Part shown: positions 24,492 through 31,997 of the stretch, piece by piece
Position numbering within the stretch: the first letter of the stretch is position 1
Layout of the letters: each line of letters starts with the position of its first letter
Assembly (NCBI GenBank): GCA_903821495.1
Contig: CAIJLM010000556.1
Location: 1 to 36,057 of the forward strand
Origin: an uncultured Chthonomonas sp.
GTDB taxonomy: Bacteria > Armatimonadota > Chthonomonadetes > Chthonomonadales > Chthonomonadaceae
Reading direction: 5' to 3'
DNA: 36,057 nt
Translations under genes and position numbers: made by a program
The notes under the pieces: model-generated
Seen by the model: only the letters and a program-made list of their open reading frames with translations
Told to the model about the DNA's origin: nothing
Database searches by the model: none

Positions 24492-24664
24492 ACCTAACCC
24501 CCGTCCCCTTCCCGGCGCGGGAAGGGGTGACTCCAACAAAGACGGCGTTACGCTAGGATAGGCTTTGGCATAGGTCAAAAACCTATCGTTACATCGCCTC
24601 CGTTATCTTCTTAGCGACAGTGGTTCCCCCTTCCCGTTTCGGGAAGGGGGCTAGGGGGTTAGGT
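24492..24664. repeat. MITE-like element with terminal inverted repeats
   Basis: ACCTAACCCCC at 24492-24502 and its exact complement GGGGGTTAGGT at 24654-24664 bound a 173-bp segment. Inside each end lies a nested hairpin: CCCCTTCCCG/CGGGAAGGGG with a GCG loop on the left, and CCCCCTTCCCG/CGGGAAGGGGG with a TTT loop on the right. The two ends are imperfect inverted copies over about 38 bp. There is no reading frame in it. It sits between convergent genes, where it may also end transcription from both sides. Confidence 0.6.
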
Positions 24665-24713
24665 CGCATTGCATAGGGCGAGAGCGAAAGGCTCTACGCT
24701 TCTCCCTTTGAGG

Positions 24714-27677
24714 CTAAAACCGCGCCCCCAACCTCTCGAACTCAGACAGCAAAATTTTGGCGACATGGGAGTACGTAAAACTCTCTTCGAGATGCGTCCT
24801 CGCCCGTTGACCCATCTCTTTCGCCGTTTTCCTATCCTCAAAGACCTGCCGCATAAGTTGGCGCAGGCGCGGAAGCGAAGGCTCCGCCCACTGGTGTCCC
24901 TGATAAGTAGGAATTTCGCGCCAACTCGATTCGGGCACCTCCGTCAGCGTGTAGTCCAGAAGAAAGCTGTTCTCCTCACTCATAAAGGCGGTCTGTCCGC
25001 TCCACCCCGTGCCTATAACGGGAAGCCCCATCGCCATCGCCTCCATAAAAGGGCGCCCCCATCCCTCTCCGCGAGTGGGGAGTACAAAGCAGTCGGCGGC
25101 GCGATAGAGGTTTGGCATCTGCGCGTCCGGGATGTTCGTATCTTGGAAGATGACGAGCGGAATGCGGTTCGGGTCACAACCGACGGTCTCCGTCAGGTAG
25201 GTTGAGACCCTCTCTACAATTTTTTCGGTGGAGTAGCCGAAAGAGGAGTGCGTCTTAATAGTGAGCGACACATCCTCGTTCCTGCTGAACTCCTCCACGA
25301 ACGCCCGTATCAATACATCCCACCCTTTACGAATCTGCCAATCGAAGACAGAGAGGAAGTTATAGCCACGCGCCTCCTCAATGCCTAATGGGGCGCAGTT
25401 CGGGTTGTAGGGGGTCAAATCGATAGTTCCCGGCACGACGCGCAGTTTATCGGGGCGCACTCCCGCAAAAGTAAACGTCTCACGGTTGAACTCTGTGGGA
25501 ACCCATATCTCATCCATGCGGTTGCACGCCTCTACCCAGTCGGCGGGAAGCCTGTCCGTCTCGAACATCGTGCGCCCCACATTCACTCGCGCCTGCGGGT
25601 CGCGCTGTAGGCTTGGCGCAAGGATATGCGATATGCGTATAGGGCTTGCTTGCGCGGGGGTTTGGAGGAGTTTTTGCAGGATACGCTCGCGTTCGCGGGG
25701 CAGAGCCGCTATCTTATTACTCCACCGCAACTCTCGCGCAGCCACGCTAACCCCTACCGATTCCAGAGCGAACAGAAAGTGCCGCGCCTCGTCTGCGTAG
25801 CCGCTAGGGTCTAGCAGAGGCGCAGACCAGAGAACAGAGGAGAGCCTCGTCTGATTTTGTGGCGCAAGCGTCGCGCTAAATCCTGTTGTCAAAGCGCGTA
25901 GTTGGTTCCGCAGTTCGGAGATTTTGGGGTAGTCGCCCATCGCCGTCGCTATCTCTAGGCGTAGCCGAATAGCCTCCTCTTGAAGCGCGGGGTTTGGAGC
26001 CAATTTTAGCGCATCCTCCGCTTCCGCCACCGCCACCGGAGCCAGCCCCGAAGTAAATATGTCGCGGGAGTAGTTCATACTGCCGCGTGTCGCGTCTTCG
26101 GCGCGTCCCATATAGTCGTAGGGCGCGTCTTCGGTGTCGTCCTCTACACGCACTTCAAAAGGATGCTCTTCATCCCAACTCACCTGCGTGGTCGTTAGGT
26201 TGCGGAAAGAGACCTCGAAAGCGCGTTGAACGTCGCCTTGCGTGTAGAGCAGGGGTATTATCGCGCTGTGAAACGGCATTCTATCGAAAGGCTTGCGCTT
26301 AAAGACAATAGTGCGTGTCGCCGCCTCCCACTCTATTACCCAGCGGTGGGTAGGATGACCGTAGAAGCACTCCCAGAAGGTGTTGGGAGTCTCAAGAAAG
26401 CCCCGTTTCGCCACGCGCTGCAACTCCTTACAGGCGAGGGCGGGGTTCATAACGTGTTCTAACACCATGCGGCAACAGGCGACATCAAAGGCTTTGGTGG
26501 CGAAGGGAAGCCTCTGCACATCTCCGCAGACGAGCGGCTTCTCACGACTAATCGTCAGCCCCTGCCTATGCGCCCCTTCAAAAACATCGAAATCGATACT
26601 CACATCGGCGCGTTTCAGGGGTCTCTGTCCGCCGCCCACATCCAACACCCTATCGGTAGGCGTTATCCCCATATCGTCTGCAAGACGCGCATCGAAGTTC
26701 ACAAAAGCGTAGTAGACTTTGCCCCCGAAATTCGTTTTAATATCCTCTATGTCTTCCCGCATGGGCGGGAGCAGTTCGAGGTGCAGGGGGCTACTCGGAG
26801 CGGGAAGCGCCCGCGCATTCTTCTGGAAGCCTTCATGCGCGGGGGCGAGGCGGGAGGCTTCGCGGAAAGCCTTATTCGCCTCCGCATAGCGGGCGAGCAT
26901 CCAGAGAACACAGCCGAGCGCGTTCTGGGCTATCGCCGAGTTAGGGGTCAGGGTAACCGCCCGCTCTGCGTCGGGTAGTAGTAAAATGGGCGGGATATTC
27001 CCGAAGCGCATGCCCTGAATAGCGCGGTCGAGGTGCGCCTCTGCGCGTTGTAGCGGGTCGTCGGGGTCGTAGCCGTCGGGGTCGTCCTCCACCCGATAGG
27101 CGAAACCGCTCTCCCATGCGAACTGGGTGTGCGTTACGTTACGATAGGCGTACTCCCATGCAAAGCGATAGTCCGCGTCGTTGTGCAGTCGCCCGCTTAG
27201 AGCATGGCGGAAAATTGAGCGCCCAAAGGGCTTGCGCCGAAACACAAGAACCTCTTCGCCCTCGCTACCTTTCTCTACCGACACCAGCCAGCGATGCGCG
27301 GGGTCGCCTCCCAGATACTCGTTGAGCGGAGAGGGCGCTTCGAGAAAACCACGGGTTGCAACGGTTTGAAGCCTCTCGCACAGGGCGGCGGGGTCGGGAA
27401 CGGAAGCCAAGCCCTGCCGAATCAGTGCGAAATCGTACCCCGACTGAGAGAGAGAGAGGGGCGGGCGGGCGCTGTCAATCTCCAGAACGCGGTCAGCGGG
27501 ACTAATTTTTAGCAGGCTCCTCAGCAGGTCGGTCTGTAGCGTCGGGTAGTTGCGCCCTTGAAAGTTCATAAGGGGGAGTGTGCGAGACCTGCGCTCAATA
27601 TAGAGGCTCTGAGGCGTGTTCCAGAGGGAGTTGGTTTCGGCAAGCGTAGGCTTGCGTAGGGTTTGCGTAACGGTCAT
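24714..27677 (-). CDS. Methyltransferase-like x2 / GT4 glycosyltransferase fusion protein
   Basis: A 987-residue multidomain protein. Residues about 45-200 form a SAM-methyltransferase-like unit whose cofactor loop is degraded (VLEIDSARPP). A TPR-like stretch follows (AVTLTPNSAIAQNALGCV to KAFREASRLAP). Residues about 310-500 repeat the unit with an intact loop (VLDVGGGQRPL) and the same ending: G(D/H)P(A/T)HRW, (F)(R/K)RKPF, then VRVEDD or YRVEDD. A helical linker leads to a GT4 glycosyltransferase near 640-985 with EGWGRPFMEAMAMGLPVIGTGWSG at about 868. The ATG at 27677 has AAGGA nine bases upstream. It stands alone. It probably modifies a glycan or glycopeptide. The acceptor and sugar donor cannot be read. 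Confidence 0.82.
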   Translation of the reverse strand: MTVTQTLRKPTLAETNSLWNTPQSLYIERRSRTLPLMNFQGRNYPTLQTDLLRSLLKISPADRVLEIDSARPPLSLSQSGYDFALIRQGLASVPDPAALCERLQTVATRGFLEAPSPLNEYLGGDPAHRWLVSVEKGSEGEEVLVFRRKPFGRSIFRHALSGRLHNDADYRFAWEYAYRNVTHTQFAWESGFAYRVEDDPDGYDPDDPLQRAEAHLDRAIQGMRFGNIPPILLLPDAERAVTLTPNSAIAQNALGCVLWMLARYAEANKAFREASRLAPAHEGFQKNARALPAPSSPLHLELLPPMREDIEDIKTNFGGKVYYAFVNFDARLADDMGITPTDRVLDVGGGQRPLKRADVSIDFDVFEGAHRQGLTISREKPLVCGDVQRLPFATKAFDVACCRMVLEHVMNPALACKELQRVAKRGFLETPNTFWECFYGHPTHRWVIEWEAATRTIVFKRKPFDRMPFHSAIIPLLYTQGDVQRAFEVSFRNLTTTQVSWDEEHPFEVRVEDDTEDAPYDYMGRAEDATRGSMNYSRDIFTSGLAPVAVAEAEDALKLAPNPALQEEAIRLRLEIATAMGDYPKISELRNQLRALTTGFSATLAPQNQTRLSSVLWSAPLLDPSGYADEARHFLFALESVGVSVAARELRWSNKIAALPRERERILQKLLQTPAQASPIRISHILAPSLQRDPQARVNVGRTMFETDRLPADWVEACNRMDEIWVPTEFNRETFTFAGVRPDKLRVVPGTIDLTPYNPNCAPLGIEEARGYNFLSVFDWQIRKGWDVLIRAFVEEFSRNEDVSLTIKTHSSFGYSTEKIVERVSTYLTETVGCDPNRIPLVIFQDTNIPDAQMPNLYRAADCFVLPTRGEGWGRPFMEAMAMGLPVIGTGWSGQTAFMSEENSFLLDYTLTEVPESSWREIPTYQGHQWAEPSLPRLRQLMRQVFEDRKTAKEMGQRARTHLEESFTYSHVAKILLSEFERLGARF

Positions 27678-28041
27678 GGCGTTTTGTCCTTGAGGATTAC
27701 AGTTCACCCTTGTATTATCGGAAATCACGCAAAAAGAACTCAGTGGTTTCTCTAGGTTCAGACTAAGAGGCAGGCGTGATTCCGTAAATATACGGTGTTT
27801 TCGTTGTTTAGGTAAAGATTACAGGTTTTGCGCTCAAGTCGTATCTGAATTATCCGATAATTCTTCTGACTTAAATCGCCTTCGCCTTGAGAGATACTTT
27901 AAGAGCCGACTTGCCAAAGTAGCCTAACACTTTTTTCAGAAGTAGGTTGTTTGGATGGCAGGGGGAGCCTAGACGTTCGCCCGAATGAGAGCGAGAGCCT
28001 TGAAATACCGTAACCAGACTGAAATGCGAGGGTGGTAAGAT
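27678..28041. promoter_or_regulatory. Divergent intergenic region with a 17-bp palindrome
   Basis: This 364-bp gap separates the divergent glycosyltransferase fusion and HDOD genes. GAATTATC (27847-27854) and GATAATTC (27856-27863) form a perfect palindrome around C27855. Its right arm contains GATAAT, a possible -10 box toward the HDOD gene, so it is a plausible operator. A smaller hairpin, CCGTA-AATA-TACGG, lies at 27782-27795. On the minus strand a GATAAT near 27714-27719 could be a -10 for the fusion gene. No -35 box is convincing. I see no small gene and no known riboswitch. Confidence 0.45.
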
Positions 28042-28995
28042 ATGCCTAAAACATCTGTAGAATCGAAAAACACAGCAGTAGAGACCAAAACCAGATACCG
28101 CTCCGCTCCCGCGCCTCGCGCAGAGGCTGAGAGCGCTAAAAAGTGTCTTCCCATATCCGCAGAAGAGGTGTTGGCAGGTGTACGCGACCTTCCCGCTATG
28201 CCGAATGTGGTCATAAAAATTATGCGAATGACGGGCAAGGGGGAGACTTCGTCGCCGAAAGAGTTGTCGAGCATTATCGCGCAAGACCCCAATTTTTCTG
28301 CGCGTATCCTCAAGATGGCGAACTCCGCCTACTACGGCTTGCCGCGCTCGGTATCCACGCTGTCCGATGCGGTTCTTATGCTAGGCAACCACTCTATTCG
28401 GAATATAGCGATGCTCGCCGCCACCAAAGACACTCTGCGTCAGAAGATAGAGGGCTATGAACTCCGCCCTGGCGAACTATGGAGACACTCTCTGATGTGC
28501 GCGTTGGCATCACAACTGCTGGCGGAGCAGACCTTCTACCACGATAAAGAGGTCGCTTTTGTGGGCGGTCTCCTCCACGATGTGGGCAAACTCGTACTAG
28601 GTCCCTACGTACACGATAGGCTACCCGCCATCCGCGAAACGATTGCGGCGCAGGGGTGTTCATTTGTGGAGGCGGAACGCGCCGTTTTAGGGTTCGACCA
28701 TGCTGAGATTGGAGGCAGAATAGCCCTTCACTGGAACCTTCCCTCCGCTCTCGTGAGCGCCATCTCGCTTCATCATAATCCGGTGCAAAAAGAGTGTGTT
28801 AGCCCGCTAGTGGCGCTCGTCTATCTCGGTAATCTCATCTGTTTCTCTAGCGCCGATAGTAGCGCAGTAGGTGGTTCTAGCGAAACTAATAAGCAGTGCA
28901 TGGAGGTACTTCACCTAAAGGAGAAGCATATCTCCTCAGTGATTCTGAACCTTCAAGAGCAGATGGAGAAAGTCCCCTTGCTTTCAGTGGAGTAG
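28042..28995 (+). CDS. HDOD-domain signalling protein
   Basis: A 317-residue protein with an HDOD domain near residues 45-250, preceded by a basic, Ser/Ala-rich N-terminal stretch of about 30 residues. Typical HDOD features are LPAMPNVVIKIM, IIAQDPNFSARILKMANSAYYGLPR, VSTLSDAVLMLGNHSIRNI and the degraded HD-type motif GGLLHDVGKLVLG. The sequence continues HAEIGGRIALHWNLP and ISLHHNP. HDOD proteins act in stress, c-di-GMP and motility control without being proven phosphodiesterases. The HD pair is retained here, so catalysis cannot be excluded. GAGGGTGG precedes the ATG. CheR follows 63 bp downstream. Confidence 0.9.
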   Translation: MPKTSVESKNTAVETKTRYRSAPAPRAEAESAKKCLPISAEEVLAGVRDLPAMPNVVIKIMRMTGKGETSSPKELSSIIAQDPNFSARILKMANSAYYGLPRSVSTLSDAVLMLGNHSIRNIAMLAATKDTLRQKIEGYELRPGELWRHSLMCALASQLLAEQTFYHDKEVAFVGGLLHDVGKLVLGPYVHDRLPAIRETIAAQGCSFVEAERAVLGFDHAEIGGRIALHWNLPSALVSAISLHHNPVQKECVSPLVALVYLGNLICFSSADSSAVGGSSETNKQCMEVLHLKEKHISSVILNLQEQMEKVPLLSVE

Positions 28996-29058
28996 CCATA
29001 GAACTCGCCACTTGTTTAGAGCGGATTGCAGAGGGCGGGCTAGAAAGGGGCGTAGAAG

Positions 29059-29982
29059 ATGGAGTGGAGAACCCTCCGACAGGGAGCGAACTCGCTTAGG
29101 AGCGTAGGAGCGCCGAATAGCCTTTTTGCGCCGTTGAGAGAGCAGCCTCCTCTCTCTGAATCACTCTCTCAAGACTCGACGGACTATCTACGCTTCAAAG
29201 AGGCTATCTATCGTAAAACAGGCATAGACCTCAACCTCTACAAACAACAGCAGATGCAACGTCGCCTCTACAACATGGTGGAGCGGGCGGGCTTGAAGAC
29301 CTTTGAGGAGTATTTCGCTCTCATCAACCGAGAGGATAGCGCGTTTTTCTCCTTTTTAGACCGTATGACCATCAACGTTTCGGAACTTTTTCGGAACCCT
29401 GAAAAGTGGCAGGAGCTACAGACCTACATTCTGCCGTCCCTGTTGAAAGCGAGAAGCGGGCTTCGTATCTGGAGCGCAGGTTGCTCTTATGGGGCGGAGC
29501 CGTACACTTTGGCGATTTTGCTCGACGAACTTAGCTCCGGAACACAGCATATCCTACACGCTACCGACCTTGACCGTAAGATGTTGGCGAAAGCGCGTGA
29601 AGGCTGTTTCACGACAACCGATGTGAAAGGCGTGGCTCTCCCGCTTTTAAGCAGGTATTTCCTCACGCTGGATAGGGCGAAGGAGCGACAGTCTAACCCG
29701 ACGCTACCCATCTATCAGGTGAAGCCGGAGATAAGGAGCGGAGTCGCGTTTCAACAGCATAACCTTCTTGCAGATAGGTTCGATAAGGACTACGACCTGA
29801 TTTGCTGTCGGAACGTGGTTATCTACTTTACCGATGAGGCGAAAGACCGCCTCTACCAGCAGTTCGTGCAGTCTCTTCGTATAGGAGGCTTTCTCTTTGT
29901 GGGAGGCACGGAGCGGATTTTGAACTATGCGGAGATGGGATTGGAAAGTCCCTATCCGTTCTTCTATCGTCGTATACGGTGA
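29059..29982 (+). CDS. cheR: CheR-type chemoreceptor glutamate methyltransferase
   Basis: A 307-residue CheR, which transfers methyl groups from SAM to glutamates of chemoreceptors. The N-terminal helical domain is typical (IYRKTGIDLNLYKQQQMQRRL, FLDRMTINVSELFRNPEKW). The SAM loop is IWSAGCSYGAEPYTLAILL, and DYDLICCRNVVIYF and FLFVGGTERI follow. The first 40 residues are a weakly conserved extension. ATG 29059 is the first start after in-frame stops, but its ribosome binding site (AGAAG) is poor, so the true start may be further in. No CheB, CheA or receptor gene is nearby. The methylated target may thus be encoded elsewhere. Confidence 0.9.
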   Translation: MEWRTLRQGANSLRSVGAPNSLFAPLREQPPLSESLSQDSTDYLRFKEAIYRKTGIDLNLYKQQQMQRRLYNMVERAGLKTFEEYFALINREDSAFFSFLDRMTINVSELFRNPEKWQELQTYILPSLLKARSGLRIWSAGCSYGAEPYTLAILLDELSSGTQHILHATDLDRKMLAKAREGCFTTTDVKGVALPLLSRYFLTLDRAKERQSNPTLPIYQVKPEIRSGVAFQQHNLLADRFDKDYDLICCRNVVIYFTDEAKDRLYQQFVQSLRIGGFLFVGGTERILNYAEMGLESPYPFFYRRIR

Positions 29983-30083
29983 CTCTTACAAAATTGCTAT
30001 CCAGCCGCCCCTAAAGCAAGCCGAAAATCAAGAGTGTAGCCATACTCAACGAACCGACTTGGGGATACTAGGAGAGACAGAAC

Positions 30084-30257
30084 ATGAGCGTAAACATGAC
30101 AAGCGGAGTCAGCGGAAGTATTCTCGCCTCCATGAACAACAACGTGGAGGCGGGGACCCTACTGCTAAAGAAGGCGGCTAACGCCGACAAGGAGATGGTG
30201 CAGGAGCTACTGCCCCCGCCGCCCCCCCATAATGGCAAACTGGACATAAGCGCGTAG
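30084..30257 (+). CDS. Small YjfB-like putative motility protein
   Basis: A 57-residue protein, easily missed because of its size. It opens MSVNMTSGVSGSILASMNNN, has the central helix TLLLKKAANADKEMVQELL, then five prolines, and ends NGKLDISA. This layout (Ser/Ala-rich helix, LLKKA.....M..LL, short linker, LDI.A end) matches the YjfB family of putative motility proteins, often found beside flagellar or chemotaxis genes. AGGAGA lies about nine bases before the ATG. It follows CheR by 101 bp and is followed by a strong terminator, so it closes the HDOD-CheR cluster. The function of the family is unknown. Confidence 0.75.
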   Translation: MSVNMTSGVSGSILASMNNNVEAGTLLLKKAANADKEMVQELLPPPPPHNGKLDISA

Positions 30258-30301
30258 AGGGCTGTTTGATACGAGCGCCCTATTGGTTTTGTAGCGACTT
30301 G

Positions 30302-30331
30302 GAGGCGGGAGAACTCTCCCGCCTCTTTTTT
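30302..30331 (+). terminator. Intrinsic terminator after the YjfB-like gene
   Basis: GAGGCGGGAG (30302-30311) pairs perfectly with CTCCCGCCTC (30316-30325) around AACT and is followed at once by six T (30326-30331). This is a textbook Rho-independent terminator, 45 bp after the stop codon. It closes the HDOD-CheR-YjfB transcript and isolates it from the SDR genes. Confidence 0.93.
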
Positions 30332-30426
30332 CGTCAATCCTACAGACAAATTTTCGCTATTTACTATCGCTCGTTTTTGGTGTAGAGTGAGGGGTATCCA
30401 CAAACAGAACGAAGGAGAGGCAAACA

Positions 30427-31176
30427 TTGGGAAACTTAGACGGGCGAGTAGCCATTGTGACGGGAGGAGCGCGAAGCATCGGCTTTGCGATAGCCACGCG
30501 CCTAGCGCAGTCAGGGGCGCATATTGTGATAGCGGACATAGACGGGGCGGTAGCGGAGGACTCGGCGGCGTGTCTTCGCGCTGAGGGAGTGGAGGCTTTG
30601 GCGGTTGAGACCGACTGCGCCAACCGCGAATCTATTGAGGCGATGGTCGCCAAGACGTTAGAGCGTTTCGGTAGAGTAGATATTCTCGTCAACAACGCGG
30701 GAATTTCGGGCGGCTCGGCGCGACTCTGGGAGCAGACCGACGAGAACTGGGATAGAGTGATGGCGCTCAACCTCACGGGGGTCTTCTACGCCTGTAGAGC
30801 CGTGATTGGAGCCATGCGGACGCAGAAGAGCGGCGCGATTGTGAGTATCGCCTCCATTGCAGGCAAGGAGGGCAACCCTACGCTTATCCCCTACTCCGTA
30901 TCCAAAGCGGGCGTTATCGGTCTGACGAAGGCGTTGGCGAAAGAGGTGGCTACGGAGGGGATTCGCGTCAACTGCGTGGCTCCCGCCGTCATTGAGACCG
31001 TCATTCTCAACCAGATGTCGGAGGAGACGGTCAACTACATGATAAGCAAAATCCCGATGGGGCGCGTCGGAAAGCCGCAGGAGGTCGCCGCCGTCGTGAA
31101 CTTCCTCGCTTCGGACGACGCGAGTTTCGTAACGGGGCAGTGCTACGATGTGAGCGGCGGGAGGGCTACCTACTAA
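30427..31176 (+). CDS. Short-chain dehydrogenase/reductase (FabG-like)
   Basis: A 249-residue classical SDR oxidoreductase. The cofactor loop is TGGARSIG (12-19), Asp37 at the end of strand two favours NAD(H), NNAG lies at 89-92, and Asn115, Ser143, Tyr156 and Lys160 (YSVSK) form the catalytic set. The C-terminus DVSGGRATY is typical. The start appears to be TTG at 30427: GGAGAGG lies six bases before it, there is no in-frame ATG nearby, and the next codons encode the family N-terminus. The following epimerase gene overlaps the stop by one base (TAATG). The substrate may be a sugar, sugar acid or polyol, but this is not determinable. Confidence 0.9.
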   Translation: MGNLDGRVAIVTGGARSIGFAIATRLAQSGAHIVIADIDGAVAEDSAACLRAEGVEALAVETDCANRESIEAMVAKTLERFGRVDILVNNAGISGGSARLWEQTDENWDRVMALNLTGVFYACRAVIGAMRTQKSGAIVSIASIAGKEGNPTLIPYSVSKAGVIGLTKALAKEVATEGIRVNCVAPAVIETVILNQMSEETVNYMISKIPMGRVGKPQEVAAVVNFLASDDASFVTGQCYDVSGGRATY

Positions 31177-31910
31177 TGCGCGTACTGGTTATCGGGGGCG
31201 CGGGGTATGTCGCCTCCATCACGCTACCCTACCTTATGGAACGACACGAACTCCGCATCTACGACAGAGTTGCGCCAAAACACGACGCTGTGACGGAGTT
31301 TATCGAGGGGGATGTGTGCGATTTCGAGGCGGTTCGGGCGGCTTCAGAGGGGTGCGACGCGCTTCTCTATATGGCGATGGGGCGTTATATTCCTATTGGA
31401 ACGCCCTACGCCGAAAACGTGGATGCGCTGACGAGTTCTCTGGATGCGAACGTAAAGGGACTCTACCTGTCGCTCTACGCGGCGAACACGGCGGGTATTC
31501 AACACGCCGTCTACACTAGCAGTATGTCTATCTACTCGGAAGAGAACCTCTATCAGCGGTACTTTCCCGACGAAGACCTTACCCCCGATGCCAGAGACAA
31601 CTACGGCTTCACCAAGCGCATGGGCGAACTTGTCTGTCAGAACGCCTGTCGGGAGCGTGGTATGAGCGTAAACGCCCTACGGCTCTGCTTTCCGCGCCTT
31701 GACGCAGACTGGCGCGCTGAAACGACAGACGATAAGCCTACAATCGCGACAGCCGCCTCGGATGTCGCGGGCGCGTTTGAAGCGGCGCTTCAACTTAGGG
31801 CGGGGTATCAGACGTTTATGTTATCAGGGGACTACCGAAACACGATACTGAACATGAGCAAGGCGAAGCGGCTACTGGATTGGGAGCCGCGTGTCCGCCC
31901 TGAAAAGTGA
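31176..31910 (+). CDS. NAD-dependent epimerase/dehydratase-like protein (extended SDR)
   Basis: A 244-residue extended-SDR protein. The Rossmann loop is VLVIGGAGYVAS (3-14), with Ser in place of the last Gly of the usual GxxGxxG. TSSMSIY and YGFTK supply the Ser/Tyr-x3-Lys catalytic set. The protein is shorter than typical nucleotide-sugar epimerases (310-340), mostly in the C-terminal substrate domain, which suggests a small substrate or a dehydrogenase role as in uronate dehydrogenases. The ATG shares one base with the SDR stop, and GGGAGGG lies about 11 bases upstream. Together with the SDR gene it forms a two-gene operon. Confidence 0.82.
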   Translation: MRVLVIGGAGYVASITLPYLMERHELRIYDRVAPKHDAVTEFIEGDVCDFEAVRAASEGCDALLYMAMGRYIPIGTPYAENVDALTSSLDANVKGLYLSLYAANTAGIQHAVYTSSMSIYSEENLYQRYFPDEDLTPDARDNYGFTKRMGELVCQNACRERGMSVNALRLCFPRLDADWRAETTDDKPTIATAASDVAGAFEAALQLRAGYQTFMLSGDYRNTILNMSKAKRLLDWEPRVRPEK

Positions 31911-31927
31911 GGCTTTCCCCCTCGATT

Positions 31928-31974
31928 TATGCGTATATCCCCCTCCCGATTCTGGGCAGGGGGATGTACGCATA
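31928..31974. terminator. Long hairpin between convergent genes
   Basis: TATGCGTATATCCCCCT (31928-31944) pairs with AGGGGGATGTACGCATA (31958-31974); the only mismatch becomes a G-U pair in RNA. The loop contains CCCGATTCTGGGC. It stands midway between the epimerase stop (31910) and the serine hydrolase stop (31998). It could end transcription from both sides or be a dispersed repeat like those at 24492-24664. There is no T tract on the plus strand. Confidence 0.55.
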
Positions 31975-31997
31975 GGTCTGGGCGTGCATAGAGCGCG

